Part shown: positions 50,365 through 60,290 of the stretch, one piece after another
How positions within the stretch are numbered: position 1 is the stretch's first letter
How the letters are laid out: each line of letters begins with the position of its first letter
Origin: Diacronema lutheri
Lineage: Eukaryota > Haptophyta > Pavlovophyceae > Pavlovales > Pavlovaceae
Length of the DNA: 64,000 nucleotides
Reading direction: 5' to 3'
Assembly (NCBI GenBank): GCA_019448385.1
Contig: JAGTXO010000033.1
Location: 15,001-79,000, forward strand
Program-made: the position numbers and the translations under genes
Notes under the pieces: generated by a model
Seen by the model: the letters and a program-made list of their open reading frames with translations, nothing else
Database searches by the model: none
What the model was told of the DNA's origin: nothing

Positions 50365-50826
50365 CTAGCTGCTCTCGTCCGCGCAGAACTTCTCGTACGC
50401 CTCGAGCGTCATCATCTCGTCCATCTCCGCCGGGTTGGAGATCTTGATCTTGGCCATCCAGCCCTTCTCGAGCGGCGACTCGTTGATCGTGGCGGGCGAG
50501 TCCTTGAGCATGTCGTTCACCTCAAGGATCTCGCCAGAGATGGGCATGTACACGTCCGATGCTGCCTTCACGCTCTCCACCACACCCATCGACTCCTTCT
50601 GATCGAGCTTCGCGCCGACCTCGGGCAACTCGACGAACACAATATCGCCGAGCGCCTCCGCGGCAAACTTGGTGATGCCGACGGTCGCGATGCCGTCGTT
50701 GTTCGACACGTACTCGTGGTCAGTCGTAAACTTCGTGACCACCGCAAAACTCCGCGAGAAGGCCGCCGGGCGCGAGAACGCACGCGAGGCCGTCGCACGG
50801 AGGGTCGCGCGAGCGATGATCGACAT
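50365..50826 (-). CDS. GCSH: Glycine cleavage system H protein, mitochondrial
   Basis: A single exon of 153 aa from ATG 50826, chosen because a classic Arg/Ala/Ser mitochondrial presequence follows (MSIIARATLRATASRAFSRP). The mature part matches GcvH: TKFTTDHEYV, GITKFAAEALGDIVFVELPE, the lipoylation site ESVKAASDVYMPISG (Lys about 87), and NDMLKDSPATINESP...GWMAKIKI. It shuttles the methylamine intermediate of glycine decarboxylation between P, T and L proteins in the mitochondrion, important in photorespiration of algae (family knowledge). Codon use is less GC-extreme than in many neighbours. Confidence 0.97.
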   Translation of the reverse strand: MSIIARATLRATASRAFSRPAAFSRSFAVVTKFTTDHEYVSNNDGIATVGITKFAAEALGDIVFVELPEVGAKLDQKESMGVVESVKAASDVYMPISGEILEVNDMLKDSPATINESPLEKGWMAKIKISNPAEMDEMMTLEAYEKFCADESS

Positions 50827-51156
50827 GGCAATTATGTCTGATGCTCCCCGCGAAGTGGGAGGTGGCCGGACAGGAACGACAACAGCCGGACTTTTCGGTT
50901 GGGACTTGGGAGTGGAGCTGCCGAAGTGGGAGGCGTCCGCCTCGTCGTGCCGGCAAGTCGTGCGGCCCCTTGGGGGTGGGCCATCACCAGCCGATGACGC
51001 TTCGCTCGCAGCTGTGCACTCACCGTCCAAGACCTGACGAGTGTTCCTCGCCACTGCGACACGGCGTGGAGCACTGAATCACTGATGAGAGTCTGAGACA
51101 GGAGGCACACGGGCGCACACCGCACACGTCAGTGTTGAGGGCAGACGCGCGCGGAG
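50827..51156. other. Spacer upstream of GCSH
   Basis: Probably the GCSH promoter and 5' UTR plus the 3' end of the next minus-strand gene. No repeat, RNA or further gene recognised. Confidence 0.35.
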
Positions 51157-52147
51157 TCACTTTGCCGCTGGTTGCGCGAGCTGCGCGCCCGGCGCCTCGC
51201 GCGCCTTGGCCTGCAGCGCCTCAATCTTGGCGTCCTGCTCTGCGAGCTGCGTCTGCAGGGCGCGGATCATCGCCTCGTCGCGCCCGAGCTCGCGTTGCTG
51301 CTCAATCTGCTGCTGCAGGTATGCCTGCCGGGCCTGAAGGCAGGAGGCGGGTGCGTGGCAAAGCGAGGAGTGGCGCCGCGCGCGCGCGCGCGCTGGTGAG
51401 CGACGCTGGTGAGCGACGGAGCGACGGAGGGACGGGCCGCTGGGGCCGCCAGCAGCGCGCGCAGCACACCTGCTCGCGGAGGAGGACGTTGGCGACGCTG
51501 AGGCCGAGGTCAAGCCCCGCGAGCGGCTGCACGTACGTGCCGCCATAGCCGTATCCATACGCGGAGCCAAAGCCGAGCGGCCGCGCGCCGTACACGCCAC
51601 CGTACCCGCCAATCATGGGCGGCGGCGAGACGTGGATGTTAACCGTCGAGCGCGGCGCGGCATACGAGCGCACAGACGAACGCGGCGCATTCCTGCTCGC
51701 GCAAAATGAGGCGGCCCAGCGTGCCGCGGCTCAGCAAACGTCGCAGCAGCGCGCGAGGGTCGCGCGCGCGGTGCGCGGTGCGTGTGCCGCGCGCAGCGCG
51801 CGCGCGCACCTCGACGAGTAGGACGGGCTGCGGCCTCCGATGCGGCCGCCGCTTCGCACGGCGGCATCCACGCCTTCGGGCTGGCCGGCGACGAGCAGGG
51901 TGGCGATGAGCGTGGCGAGCAGCGCGGGCCGGGCGAGGGGCTGGAACGGCCGCGCCCAAGCGGGCGCGCGCCCTCGCACCGCCGGACGGTCATGCGCGGT
52001 GCGCGCAAGCGGCGACGCACGTGCGGCCGACGCGGCGCGCGCCGGCAAGGGCGATGATGCGCGGAGCCGGCCGATCGTGCGCGGCGCAAACGCTGTGGAC
52101 GTCACGACGAGCAGCGTGCACGCGAGAAACTGCGCCGCCGCCTTCAT
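51157..52147 (-). CDS. Plastid-targeted membrane protein, SGGRIGGRS family (DUF1517-like N-terminus)
   Basis: Exons 52147-51810, 51692-51470 and 51333-51157 give 245 aa. The start MKAAAQFLACTLLVVTSTAFAPR is a signal peptide ending in an A-FAP motif, then an Arg/Ala/Ser-rich transit region: the bipartite plastid presequence of red-lineage complex plastids. A TM-like stretch (LLATLIATLLVAG) precedes VRSGGRIGGRSPSYSSR, the motif opening DUF1517/FLAP-type chloroplast proteins. Gly/Tyr-rich (YGYGYGGTYV) and coiled-coil (QQQIEQQRELGRDEAMIRAL) parts follow. It probably acts in plastid membranes; the exact role is unknown. Confidence 0.65.
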
Positions 52148-52270
52148 CGTCCAAAACTGATCAGTATGGGAATCTATGAATTCTCGTATTGTGCTTTGAC
52201 GAAGTGGGGCCTGGACCTCAGCAGGTGCATCAGCACAGGGCCACGAACCCAACGGCCAGGGCCTTGGCGC

Positions 52271-55200
52271 ATGAGCCCGGCGTTTTTGAGCCGGTGGCGC
52301 TCTGAGCGGCAGGCGCCGCCGCTCTTGCTTGTCACGGACCCTGGGCCCGATCCAGGCGCGCGCCGCGTCAAGCGCGCGCGCGCCGCGCGCCCAGCTCGCG
52401 CGATACTCGCCGGCGCAGCCACGGGCTCGCGCGCACGCGCGCGCCGGGCTCGGGTGGGCGCGGCGCGCGGCGGGGTGGCGGATGGCGAGAGGAGCGCTCT
52501 GAGCTTTGGCGCGCCGATGGCGGGCAGCCTCGCCCGCACCGCCGCGCCACGCGCCTCGCCGCGCACAGCCGGCGGTGGCTCGGCGCCCGCCGCGCGCGCT
52601 CGTGCGCCTGACCGCCGCCCGCGCGCGTGCCGCGCGCCGAATTGGCCCGCCCGTCCGCCACGCCGCGCCTGGCCCGCGCCCTCTCCTCCCACCCGCAGAC
52701 GACGTGAAGGCGTTGCTCGTCGCCGCCAGCCTCCACCGCGACAGTCACATCTCGCTGCGCGCGGTCGTCGCGAACGGCGGCGGCCAGCCGCGCGCGCGCG
52801 CCGCGCTCGCGCGCTGCTTGCTCGACCACCTGGGCCTGTGCGACGTGCCCGTGGGCGTGGGCTCGCACGGTGTGCCGTACGACGCTCAGCCGCACGAATA
52901 CGCGCTGCATGGCTACGAGCACGTCGACGCGGCCGCGCTGCCGGACGGCGCGCAGCTGATGCTCGACGCGCTGCGCGACGCGGCGCCCAAGAGCGTGCTC
53001 GTCGCGCTCATCTCGTCGCTGCGCGACTTTGCCGACCTGCTGCTCGCGCAGCCGCAGCTCGTCATTGCAAAGGTGCACACCGTCGCCATCATGGGCGGGC
53101 TCGAGCGCGACGAGCGCGCCGCGTCCGGCTGGGCGCCGGACTCGTCGGTGAACAACGGCTTCGACATGGCGGCGGCGGAGGCGGTGTACGCCTTCTGCTT
53201 CCGCGAGGGCGTGCGCATGACGGTCACGTCGCGCCACGCCGTCCCGCTCCTGCCGATGCAGCTCGCGAAGAGCTTTGCCGAGCGCACGCACGACCCGGTG
53301 ATGCGATACCTTGCTGACGCGCAGTTCCTCGGCTTGCAGGGCCTCTGGCGCAAGCTGTGCGACGGCCAGCTGCCGCCGCGCTGCTCCAAGCAGTGGTTCT
53401 TCGAGACATTCTGTGGCGTCGACCGGAAGACCGTGCGCGCCGCGCGCCGCGCGTAGCGCGTAGCGCGCGCGCGCGAAGCACTCAGCCTCCCCCCCCCCCC
53501 CCCGCGCCGTTAGATGGAGCTGCGCGGCCTGCACGCGCTGGGCGCGGACGCAGACATCGTCGCGCAGCTGAACGGCACGGTCAAGCCATACGACGTGATC
53601 GCGCTGATGAGCGTGCTGCCGTCGTACGCGCCGCTCTTCGCGCGGTTCGAGAGCGCGCGCTTCACACACGGCGGCGTCACGCACCTTCTGCTGCTGCGGC
53701 CAGACCACGCCGTCGAGATCCAGGCGGTGCTCCACCTGCTGCGCGACTCGTACCACTCGGTGCGCGCGCGCGCGCCGCCCGTCGCGCGTCGGCCGACGCA
53801 CCCACCTCGCGACGCGCCTCTGCGCGCCATCAACCCTCGCCCCTCGACCCTCGCCTCTCGCCGCGCCACGGCCGACGTGCGTCCCGCGCGCCGCCGTCCG
53901 GTCGCCAGGCTGTGCTGCAGCGGCGGCTGCAGCTGGCGAACAAGCAGGCGGCGGCGGCAAAGGCCGCGCAGGCCGCCGCTGAGGAGGGCGCGCGCGCTGC
54001 GCGCGCCGGGCAGGGCCGCCGCCTGTCGCTGCAGCTTGCGCAGCTGTGGGCTGAGCTGCCGCGTGCGGGCGGGCGCGCTCGCCTGGGCGCGGCCGACGCG
54101 CTCTCGGGCGGGCTGCTCGGCTCGCTCGGCCTGGGCGCGGGCGCGCCGCCGCCAGCGTACCGCTCGCGCCGCGCCGCGTCGCTCGCGTCGCCCGCCGCCG
54201 CCGCCGTCGCCGCCGCCGCCGCGGGCGTGGCGGGCGGCGCGGGCGGGCCGCCGGTTGCCGCGCGCTCGGCGGGCGATGCGGCGGTGGCGGCCGCGGCGGC
54301 GGGCGCCGGCGGCCGGCTGGGCGACGTGCTCGGCCGCGCATTCACCGCGATGGCGTCATCCCCACCGCTCTCGCCTCTTGCCTCGCCTTCCGCCTCCCTC
54401 CTCCATGTCAACCCTTTCGCGTCGCGCCAATTCTCACCGCGCGCCCGCAGCGAATCGCTCGGCGACGATGGGCCGAGCACGCCGCCCACGCTGCTCGCGC
54501 GCGGCAGGTGCTCGAGCGGAGGCGTCGGCGGCGCGCGCTCGAGCGGCGCGGCCTCGCCGCGCTCGCCGCTGCGCGACGACGAGGGCACGTGCGGCGGTCG
54601 CCTCTCGCCGCTCAGCATGCTGCCGCCGCCGCTGCGGCTGAGCGCCGGTGCGCCCGTCGGCCGCGCGGCGCGCGCGCACGGCACGAACGGGCTTGGTGGC
54701 GCGCGCGGCGTCTCGCCGCCATCAAGCCCGATCGATGCGGACGAGGCCGCCGCCGTGTCCGCGGCGGTCTGCCGGCCGCGCCGCGCGTTCAGCCTCGGCG
54801 CGCAGGCGGCGGCCGGCCGGCACCGCCGCATGTCCGAGCTGTCCGACAGCCGGATGTCGGACGCGGCGTCGGAAGGCGGCCCGTTCGACTCGGCGGCGAT
54901 CGCACGCGACTTCTCGGGCGGTGCACTGCGCGTCGTGTTCGGCGGCCCGGTGTGCGCCGAGCGCCCGTCGCGCGCGCAGCTGCCCGTCTCCCTCGACTTG
55001 GCGCTCGACGAGCACGCGTCCGCTTCCGGACTCTCCTTCTCGCTCACGCGCTCGGGCAGCTCGACGCCGCACGAGGAGGGCGCGCGCGCGCCCGACGAGG
55101 GCGGCGGCGGCAGCGGCGGCGGCAGCGGCGGCTGCGGTGTACACGGCGGCGGTGGCGGCGACGAGCCCGGCGCGCGCGCGCCGCGCGCCGCGCGGCCGTC

Positions 55201-57189
55201 GCGCGGCTCGTCGGAGCTGGCCGTGCCCACCGCCGCCAACCTCAAGCTGCTCGGCAGGGCGGCGCTCGCGCGCCTGGCGGTCGAGATGGGCGCGGCCGCC
55301 GGCGGCGCGGCCGGCGCGGCGGCCGCGTCCGGCGGCGCGTGCGCGAGCGAGGGCGGGTGGGTCGGCGATGTGGACGACCCGCTGGACAGCTCGATGCGGT
55401 CGTCCGCGTCCGGCTGCGACCTCGTCGCGGCGCACGCGATGCTCGCGCTCGCGCCGCCGCCGCTGGCAAGCGTGCCCACCGCGTCCGCGCCCGCCGCGTC
55501 CGCGTCGGCCGACGCGCCGAGTGAGAGCTCGAGCCACCCGCCGTCGTTGCGCGCCTCCGCCTCGTCGTCGTGCGGCGCGAGCGCTTCGCGCAGCGAGCTC
55601 ATCTCGCACGCCATCGCCGCGGCGGTCGAGGCGTCGCGCATCTTCGACGCGACGAGCGCCGAGCTGTACAAGGCGCGCGTGCCGGCCGCGCACTTTGAGG
55701 CGGCGGGGCGCGAGCGCGCCGCGCGCCGCGCGGAGGCGGCGGGCGGCGTGGCGGCCGGTGGCCAGCGGGCGGCTGCGCAGCAGCTGCTGCCGCCGATGGC
55801 GCCACGCGAGAGCCGACTGTCAGGCGGCGGCCGCGCTCTCGAAAGCCTGCGCAACCAGCTGCACGGCGTGAGTGGCGCGGCGGGCGAGACGCTCGAAGGG
55901 CTGACGGGCGCGCGCGCGCGCCGCGGCTCGCTTCCCGTCAAGCCGCGCGCGGGCGTGGGCGAGTTTCTCAAGGAGGCGCTCGACGAGGCGCACGCGTCCG
56001 ACGCGCGCTCGACGGCGGCGACCGCATCGCTTGGCGGCTGCGCGCTCGTCGGTGCGCTCTCCGCCGACGCCTTCCTCGCCGCGCTCTCCGCCGACGCCTT
56101 CCTCGCCGCGCGCTCGGCCGCCGCCACCGCCGCCGCCGCCGCGGCCGCCGGCGGCGCGGTGCGTGGCGTGCGTGGCGTGGGCGGCGCGGGTGCATCGCCG
56201 GCCGCACGCGCGCTCGCGCACACGCCGCTCCGCCCGCCGCCATTTTTGGACGACTCGACCTACGCGCTCGGCGGCGCGCTGACGCGCTGCGTCGCCCTTT
56301 CCGCCGCGCTCGTCGCGCTGCTCGGCCTGCGACCGCTCGAATCGCACCGCCGCCGGCTGCGCGCGTACGCAGCGGTCGGTGCGCTCGCGCTCGGCGCCGC
56401 CGCGCTCTCGTCGGCGCGCCCCGCCCTCGCCACGTACGCCGACGCGCGCGCGCTCGCGGCGGTGGGTGCGCGCGGCGCGCCGCTCGGTGAGGCGAGCCGG
56501 CACGTCCTCGCCGCCGCGCGCGCGCTCGCCACCGAGCGCGGGCTGAGCACGTTGCTGCAGGCGACGGCCGCGCTCTATCTCGGATCGACCGCGCTCGCGC
56601 CCGCCGGCACGGCGGGCGCGCGCCCGCGCGCGCTGCACGGCTCGCTGTGGCGCACGTTTGGCGGCGTCGCGGCCGGACTCGGCGGCCTCAGCTCGTGCGC
56701 GCTTGGCTGGCGCGCGCTCGGCGCGGTCGGCGGGCTGGGCAGCGGCGGCGGCGGCGGCATGGCCGGCGCGGTGCGCGCGGGCAGCGGCTACGCGCTGCTG
56801 CGCGCGCTGGGCGCGCGCGGCGGTTGGCGCGGCGCGGCGCTCGCGCCGCCGCGGCTGTCCGCGGACAGCGCGCGGCTGGGCGTGGCGGCGATGCTGAGTG
56901 GGTACTGCGCGCTCCTCGGTGCGCTCGCGCTGTGCGAACCCGTGCGCGCGCACACGGAGGTTGCGCTCGCGCGCGCGGCGGGCGCGGGCGGCTCGCGCGC
57001 GGCGATCGCCGCTCTGATCGGCTTTGGCACCGCGCACGAGTGCGAGGTGGACGAGCTGTGTGTGCAGGCTTTGCGCTCCTTCAAGCCGCTGCCGCTCGAC
57101 GCGCGCGCGCTCGTCGCGCTCCAGCGCCGCCTCGATGCGTACGGGCGGGGCGGGCATGGCGGCTCGTACGGGAACAACGCCAACGCCAA

Positions 57190-57231
<42 letters not shown>

Positions 57232-58930
57232 CGCCGCCGCCGCCGCGCGCGACGAGGGCGGCGGCGAGGCGGGCGAGCATGAGGGCGCGCCCGCCGCCCA
57301 AATGGACGGCGCGCGCGGCGCGGACGACGGCGGCGCGCGCGGCAGCGGCGGCTTGGGCGCTCGCATCCTGCCGACCGTTGGCGCCGCGCTGCGCCGGGCG
57401 AGCGGTGCCCTCTTGCGCCTTCCGATCTCGCTCGCGAGTGTCGCCGAGCACGCGCCACCCGCCGTCGCGCCCGGCGCGCAGCAGCCGTCCGTCGGCGTCG
57501 GCGGCGGCGGCGACGCCACCTCCGCTGCCTGCGCCGCGCCTCCACCGACGCCGACGCCGGTGGGCGGAAGCTGCGCGCCGAGCGCAGCGTCCGGGCGCGG
57601 CTCGCGGCGCGCCTCCTCCAACGGCTCGTGGCTTTTCCCGCAGCCGCTGCCAACGGCTGGGTGCGACCCGGACAGCGATGGCGGCCCGCGCTGCGGCCCG
57701 CAGCGCACGCAGCGCGCCTCCGATGTGACGATGCCCTTCGCCCTCGCCACCGGCTCGGCGGCCGCGGCGGTCGCGCGCCCGCCACCGCCACCTTCGCCGA
57801 CGAGCGCGCTCGCCGAGCGGCTCCACGCGCTGCGTTCTTCGCCGCAGCCGCCGCAGCCGCAGCAGCAGCCGCCCGGACTTTCCGCCCTCCCCTCGCTCAG
57901 CTCGTCGCTCGCGTGGGCGGCGGCGGAACGCGGCGGATGTGCAGACGAGCCGCCCACCGACGCGCAGCACGCGCGCGCCGCGCCGCCCGCCGCGCCGCTG
58001 CTGTCGCCGCCGCCGCCGCCGCCGCCACCGGCGCCACCGGCGCACTGGCAGTCGCCGCCGGCGCTCGTGCCGCGCGACGAGCCCGTCTCGCGCACGCCGC
58101 CCGCCACACCAACCGCCGACCGTTACGTCGTGCACTCATGGGAGGATGAGCCGCTCGCAAAGGTCGCTGCGCTCAGCGCGTGGGCCGAGCGGTACACCGC
58201 GACGCGCGGCCGGCCACCTGTGGTCTGGATCGACGCGGCGTGCTCGGACCCGTCGCTCAAGTCCTTCGAGCGCCTCGCGTGCGTGCCCGCGTACATGGCG
58301 CGGTGTAACCGCCTCCTCCTCCTTGTCGGGCCGACCCTCACCGATCAGCTGTGGTGCGTTGCCGAGCTCTTCACCTGGCGCGTCATGTGCGGCAGGTTGC
58401 GCAATGTCGAGGTCGTGCTCGCCGCGCCGGACGCGCGCGGCCGCGCCGAGGTCGTCGCATCGCTCGACGCCTTCCACGTCATCTGGGCGCGCCCGCCGCC
58501 CGGCATCGAGGCGACCCGCGCGCTCAAGCAGCTCCTCGAGCTCGCGGGCGTGCCCAAGTTCAACGAGGTCGTGCGCGCCTACCTGCCGGCCGTGCGCGCC
58601 GCGGTCGAGAAGGCGGAGACCGAGGAGGCCGAGGCCAAGGCCAAGGCCGCCGTTGCGGCCGCCGGCGACGCGGCGCCGGCCGCCGCGCCCGCCTCGCCGC
58701 AGCGCGACCTCAACGTGCAGCACGCGCCACCGCCCGTCTCGCCCGCCGACGGTGCCGGCGCGCCGCGCCTCTGTTTTGACGCGTCGCACGAGCAGCACGC
58801 GGTCAATGGCGTGCACGCGGTCAACGGCGCGCACGCGTTGATTGACGCTTGCAAGGATCCCGAACCCGAGCCCAACGCTCCGATCGCTCACGAGAAGCCA
58901 CAGATTCGCATTGTTGTCGAGGAGGACTAG
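52271..58930 (+). CDS. Nucleoside hydrolase - membrane region - TIR-like fusion protein
   Basis: Exons 52271-52355, 52699-53432, 53514-53759 and 53909-58930 join in phase to 2028 aa; an in-frame ATG at 52166 could extend the N-terminus. Residues 10-355 are an IUNH-type nucleoside hydrolase: VTDPGPD|PDDVKALL (the Asp cluster is built across a GC-AG intron), VVANGG, VHTVAIMGG, SVNNGFDMAAAEAVY, PYDVIALMSVLP. About 780 disordered residues follow, then five or six hydrophobic segments (about 1134-1410). A TIR-like domain (about 1755-1880) has YVVHSWEDE, VVWIDAACSD and QLWCVAELF, with the Glu of WCxxEL in place. A fused gene is favoured because exon 3 ends in a GTGCGCGCG donor, there is no stop after the hydrolase, and no ATG opens exon 4. 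Confidence 0.7.
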
Positions 58931-59079
58931 TAGCAGCACAAGATGCTTGTTGTCGAGGAGTCAGCACACTTGTACGAGCATCGCGGGTCGTCTGACTTGT
59001 CCTGACTCCTGAGTCCTGACTGCCACTGAGTGACGGACACTCATGAGCAGTGACATGGCTTTTTCCGACGTGAGGCGCG

Positions 59080-60246
59080 ATGGCGGCCCGCGCGGATAAC
59101 ATGAGGACGGCACGTGGTCCTCGGCTGCTGGTGTGGCTTGCGGTGGGCCTCGCGCACCTGCCCGCGCGCTCGGGCGCGGCCGTTGGCGCGCACACGCGCC
59201 TATCCGCGCTCGCGCGGTGCGGCGCGGCGCGCACACCGCGCGCTGTGCTGCGTGCCGCGCCGCGCGCGCGCGTGCGGCTTGCGGGCGCGGACTCAGATCG
59301 CAGCGCCAAGGGCCAGCGGATCTCGTTCGGGTCCAAGGGCAGCGCGATCGTCCCGGTCGACGATCACGGCGCGCCAACCGAGCGGCCGCTCGAGGCGTAC
59401 ATGTGCCTGCCGCCCGAGGAGTGGGTCGAGATCGACGCACGACTGATCACGCGCGTGCCGATCGACGACGCGCAGCGCGGCAACGCCGCTGCTGGCGCGC
59501 AGCGCTACCGCCTCGCGCTGCCGCTCCGCCTTGGTCCCGAGCTGGTGGTGCAGGCGAGCTGCACGGTGGACGTGCGCGTCGACCTGCCCTCGTGCACGCT
59601 GCGCATCGCTGGCACCAACGCGACGCTCACCGTCGTCGACGCGCCCGACGCTGCGGCCGCGCGCGGCGGCGGCGAGCCGGCGCCGGCGTCTGCGCACGGC
59701 GCGCCGCGCGGAGCGGCGGTTGCGGCAGACGCAGCCGACGCGGTGTCGTCGGCCTCGGCCTCGGCTCGTTCCGCCGAGCAGCAGGCACAGGTGAGCGCGG
59801 CTCTGCGCGGCGCGCGGCTCGAGGTCGCCTTCGAAGCGACCGCGCACTGGACACCCGCGCGTCGCTCGCCGGAGCCGGCGCAGCCGTCCGCGTGGCTCGC
59901 GTGGGCGCCGCTCGGCCGCGCTCAGCCCGAGCGAAACGGCTCACTCGAGCTTGGCGCGCAGACGACGGTTGCGCTCACGCTGCCTGGCGCGGTCTCGCGC
60001 GTGCCCCCATTCCTACTCACGAGCAGCGGGTCCATGGCGCTGCGCGCGCTCACAGCCGCGTTGCTGCCACAATTTGGCAGGCTCGTCGCCGCCGACTACC
60101 GCGCGTGGTCGCGCGGCCTTGAGCGTACGGGCGGCAAGCTGCTCGCCTCGCTCGGCGGCGCGCGCGCGGGCGACGCGGCGGAGCCTGGTGGCGGCGGCGC
60201 GGATGGCGGCCGCGAGACTGCGCGTCGCCCGCCGCTCGATTCATAG
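59080..60246 (+). CDS. DUF1997-family protein, probably plastid-targeted
   Basis: A single exon of 388 aa. The N-terminus contains a hydrophobic stretch (LLVWLAVGLAHLPA) and then Arg/Ala-rich sequence, suggesting an ER signal plus transit region. The core follows the DUF1997 pattern: AYMCLPPEEWVEIDARLITR, YRLALPLRL, then PFLLTSSGSMALRALTAALL...DYRAWS at the end. An Ala/Gly-rich insertion of about 60 residues splits the domain. DUF1997 proteins occur in cyanobacteria and plastids, with roles not well established (family knowledge). Confidence 0.65.
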   Translation: MAARADNMRTARGPRLLVWLAVGLAHLPARSGAAVGAHTRLSALARCGAARTPRAVLRAAPRARVRLAGADSDRSAKGQRISFGSKGSAIVPVDDHGAPTERPLEAYMCLPPEEWVEIDARLITRVPIDDAQRGNAAAGAQRYRLALPLRLGPELVVQASCTVDVRVDLPSCTLRIAGTNATLTVVDAPDAAAARGGGEPAPASAHGAPRGAAVAADAADAVSSASASARSAEQQAQVSAALRGARLEVAFEATAHWTPARRSPEPAQPSAWLAWAPLGRAQPERNGSLELGAQTTVALTLPGAVSRVPPFLLTSSGSMALRALTAALLPQFGRLVAADYRAWSRGLERTGGKLLASLGGARAGDAAEPGGGGADGGRETARRPPLDS

Positions 60247-60290
60247 GTGAAGAGTTTTTTTGTTTTTTCTTTTTCTTTTTCCGTTGATTT
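60247..60290. other. T-rich (A-rich on minus) spacer between convergent genes
   Basis: A 44-bp spacer made almost wholly of T runs on the plus strand. Read on the minus strand it is an A-rich tract straight after the Popeye-like gene's stop. It could be a termination or polyadenylation region. Confidence 0.4.

Noticed and set aside
53457-53513. Separate gene starting at ATG 53514 after a nucleoside hydrolase ending at 53456
   Set aside because: The 53514 exon continues the hydrolase fold (PYDVIALMSVLP), and GTGCGCGCC at 53433 pairs in phase with TAG at 53512-53513.
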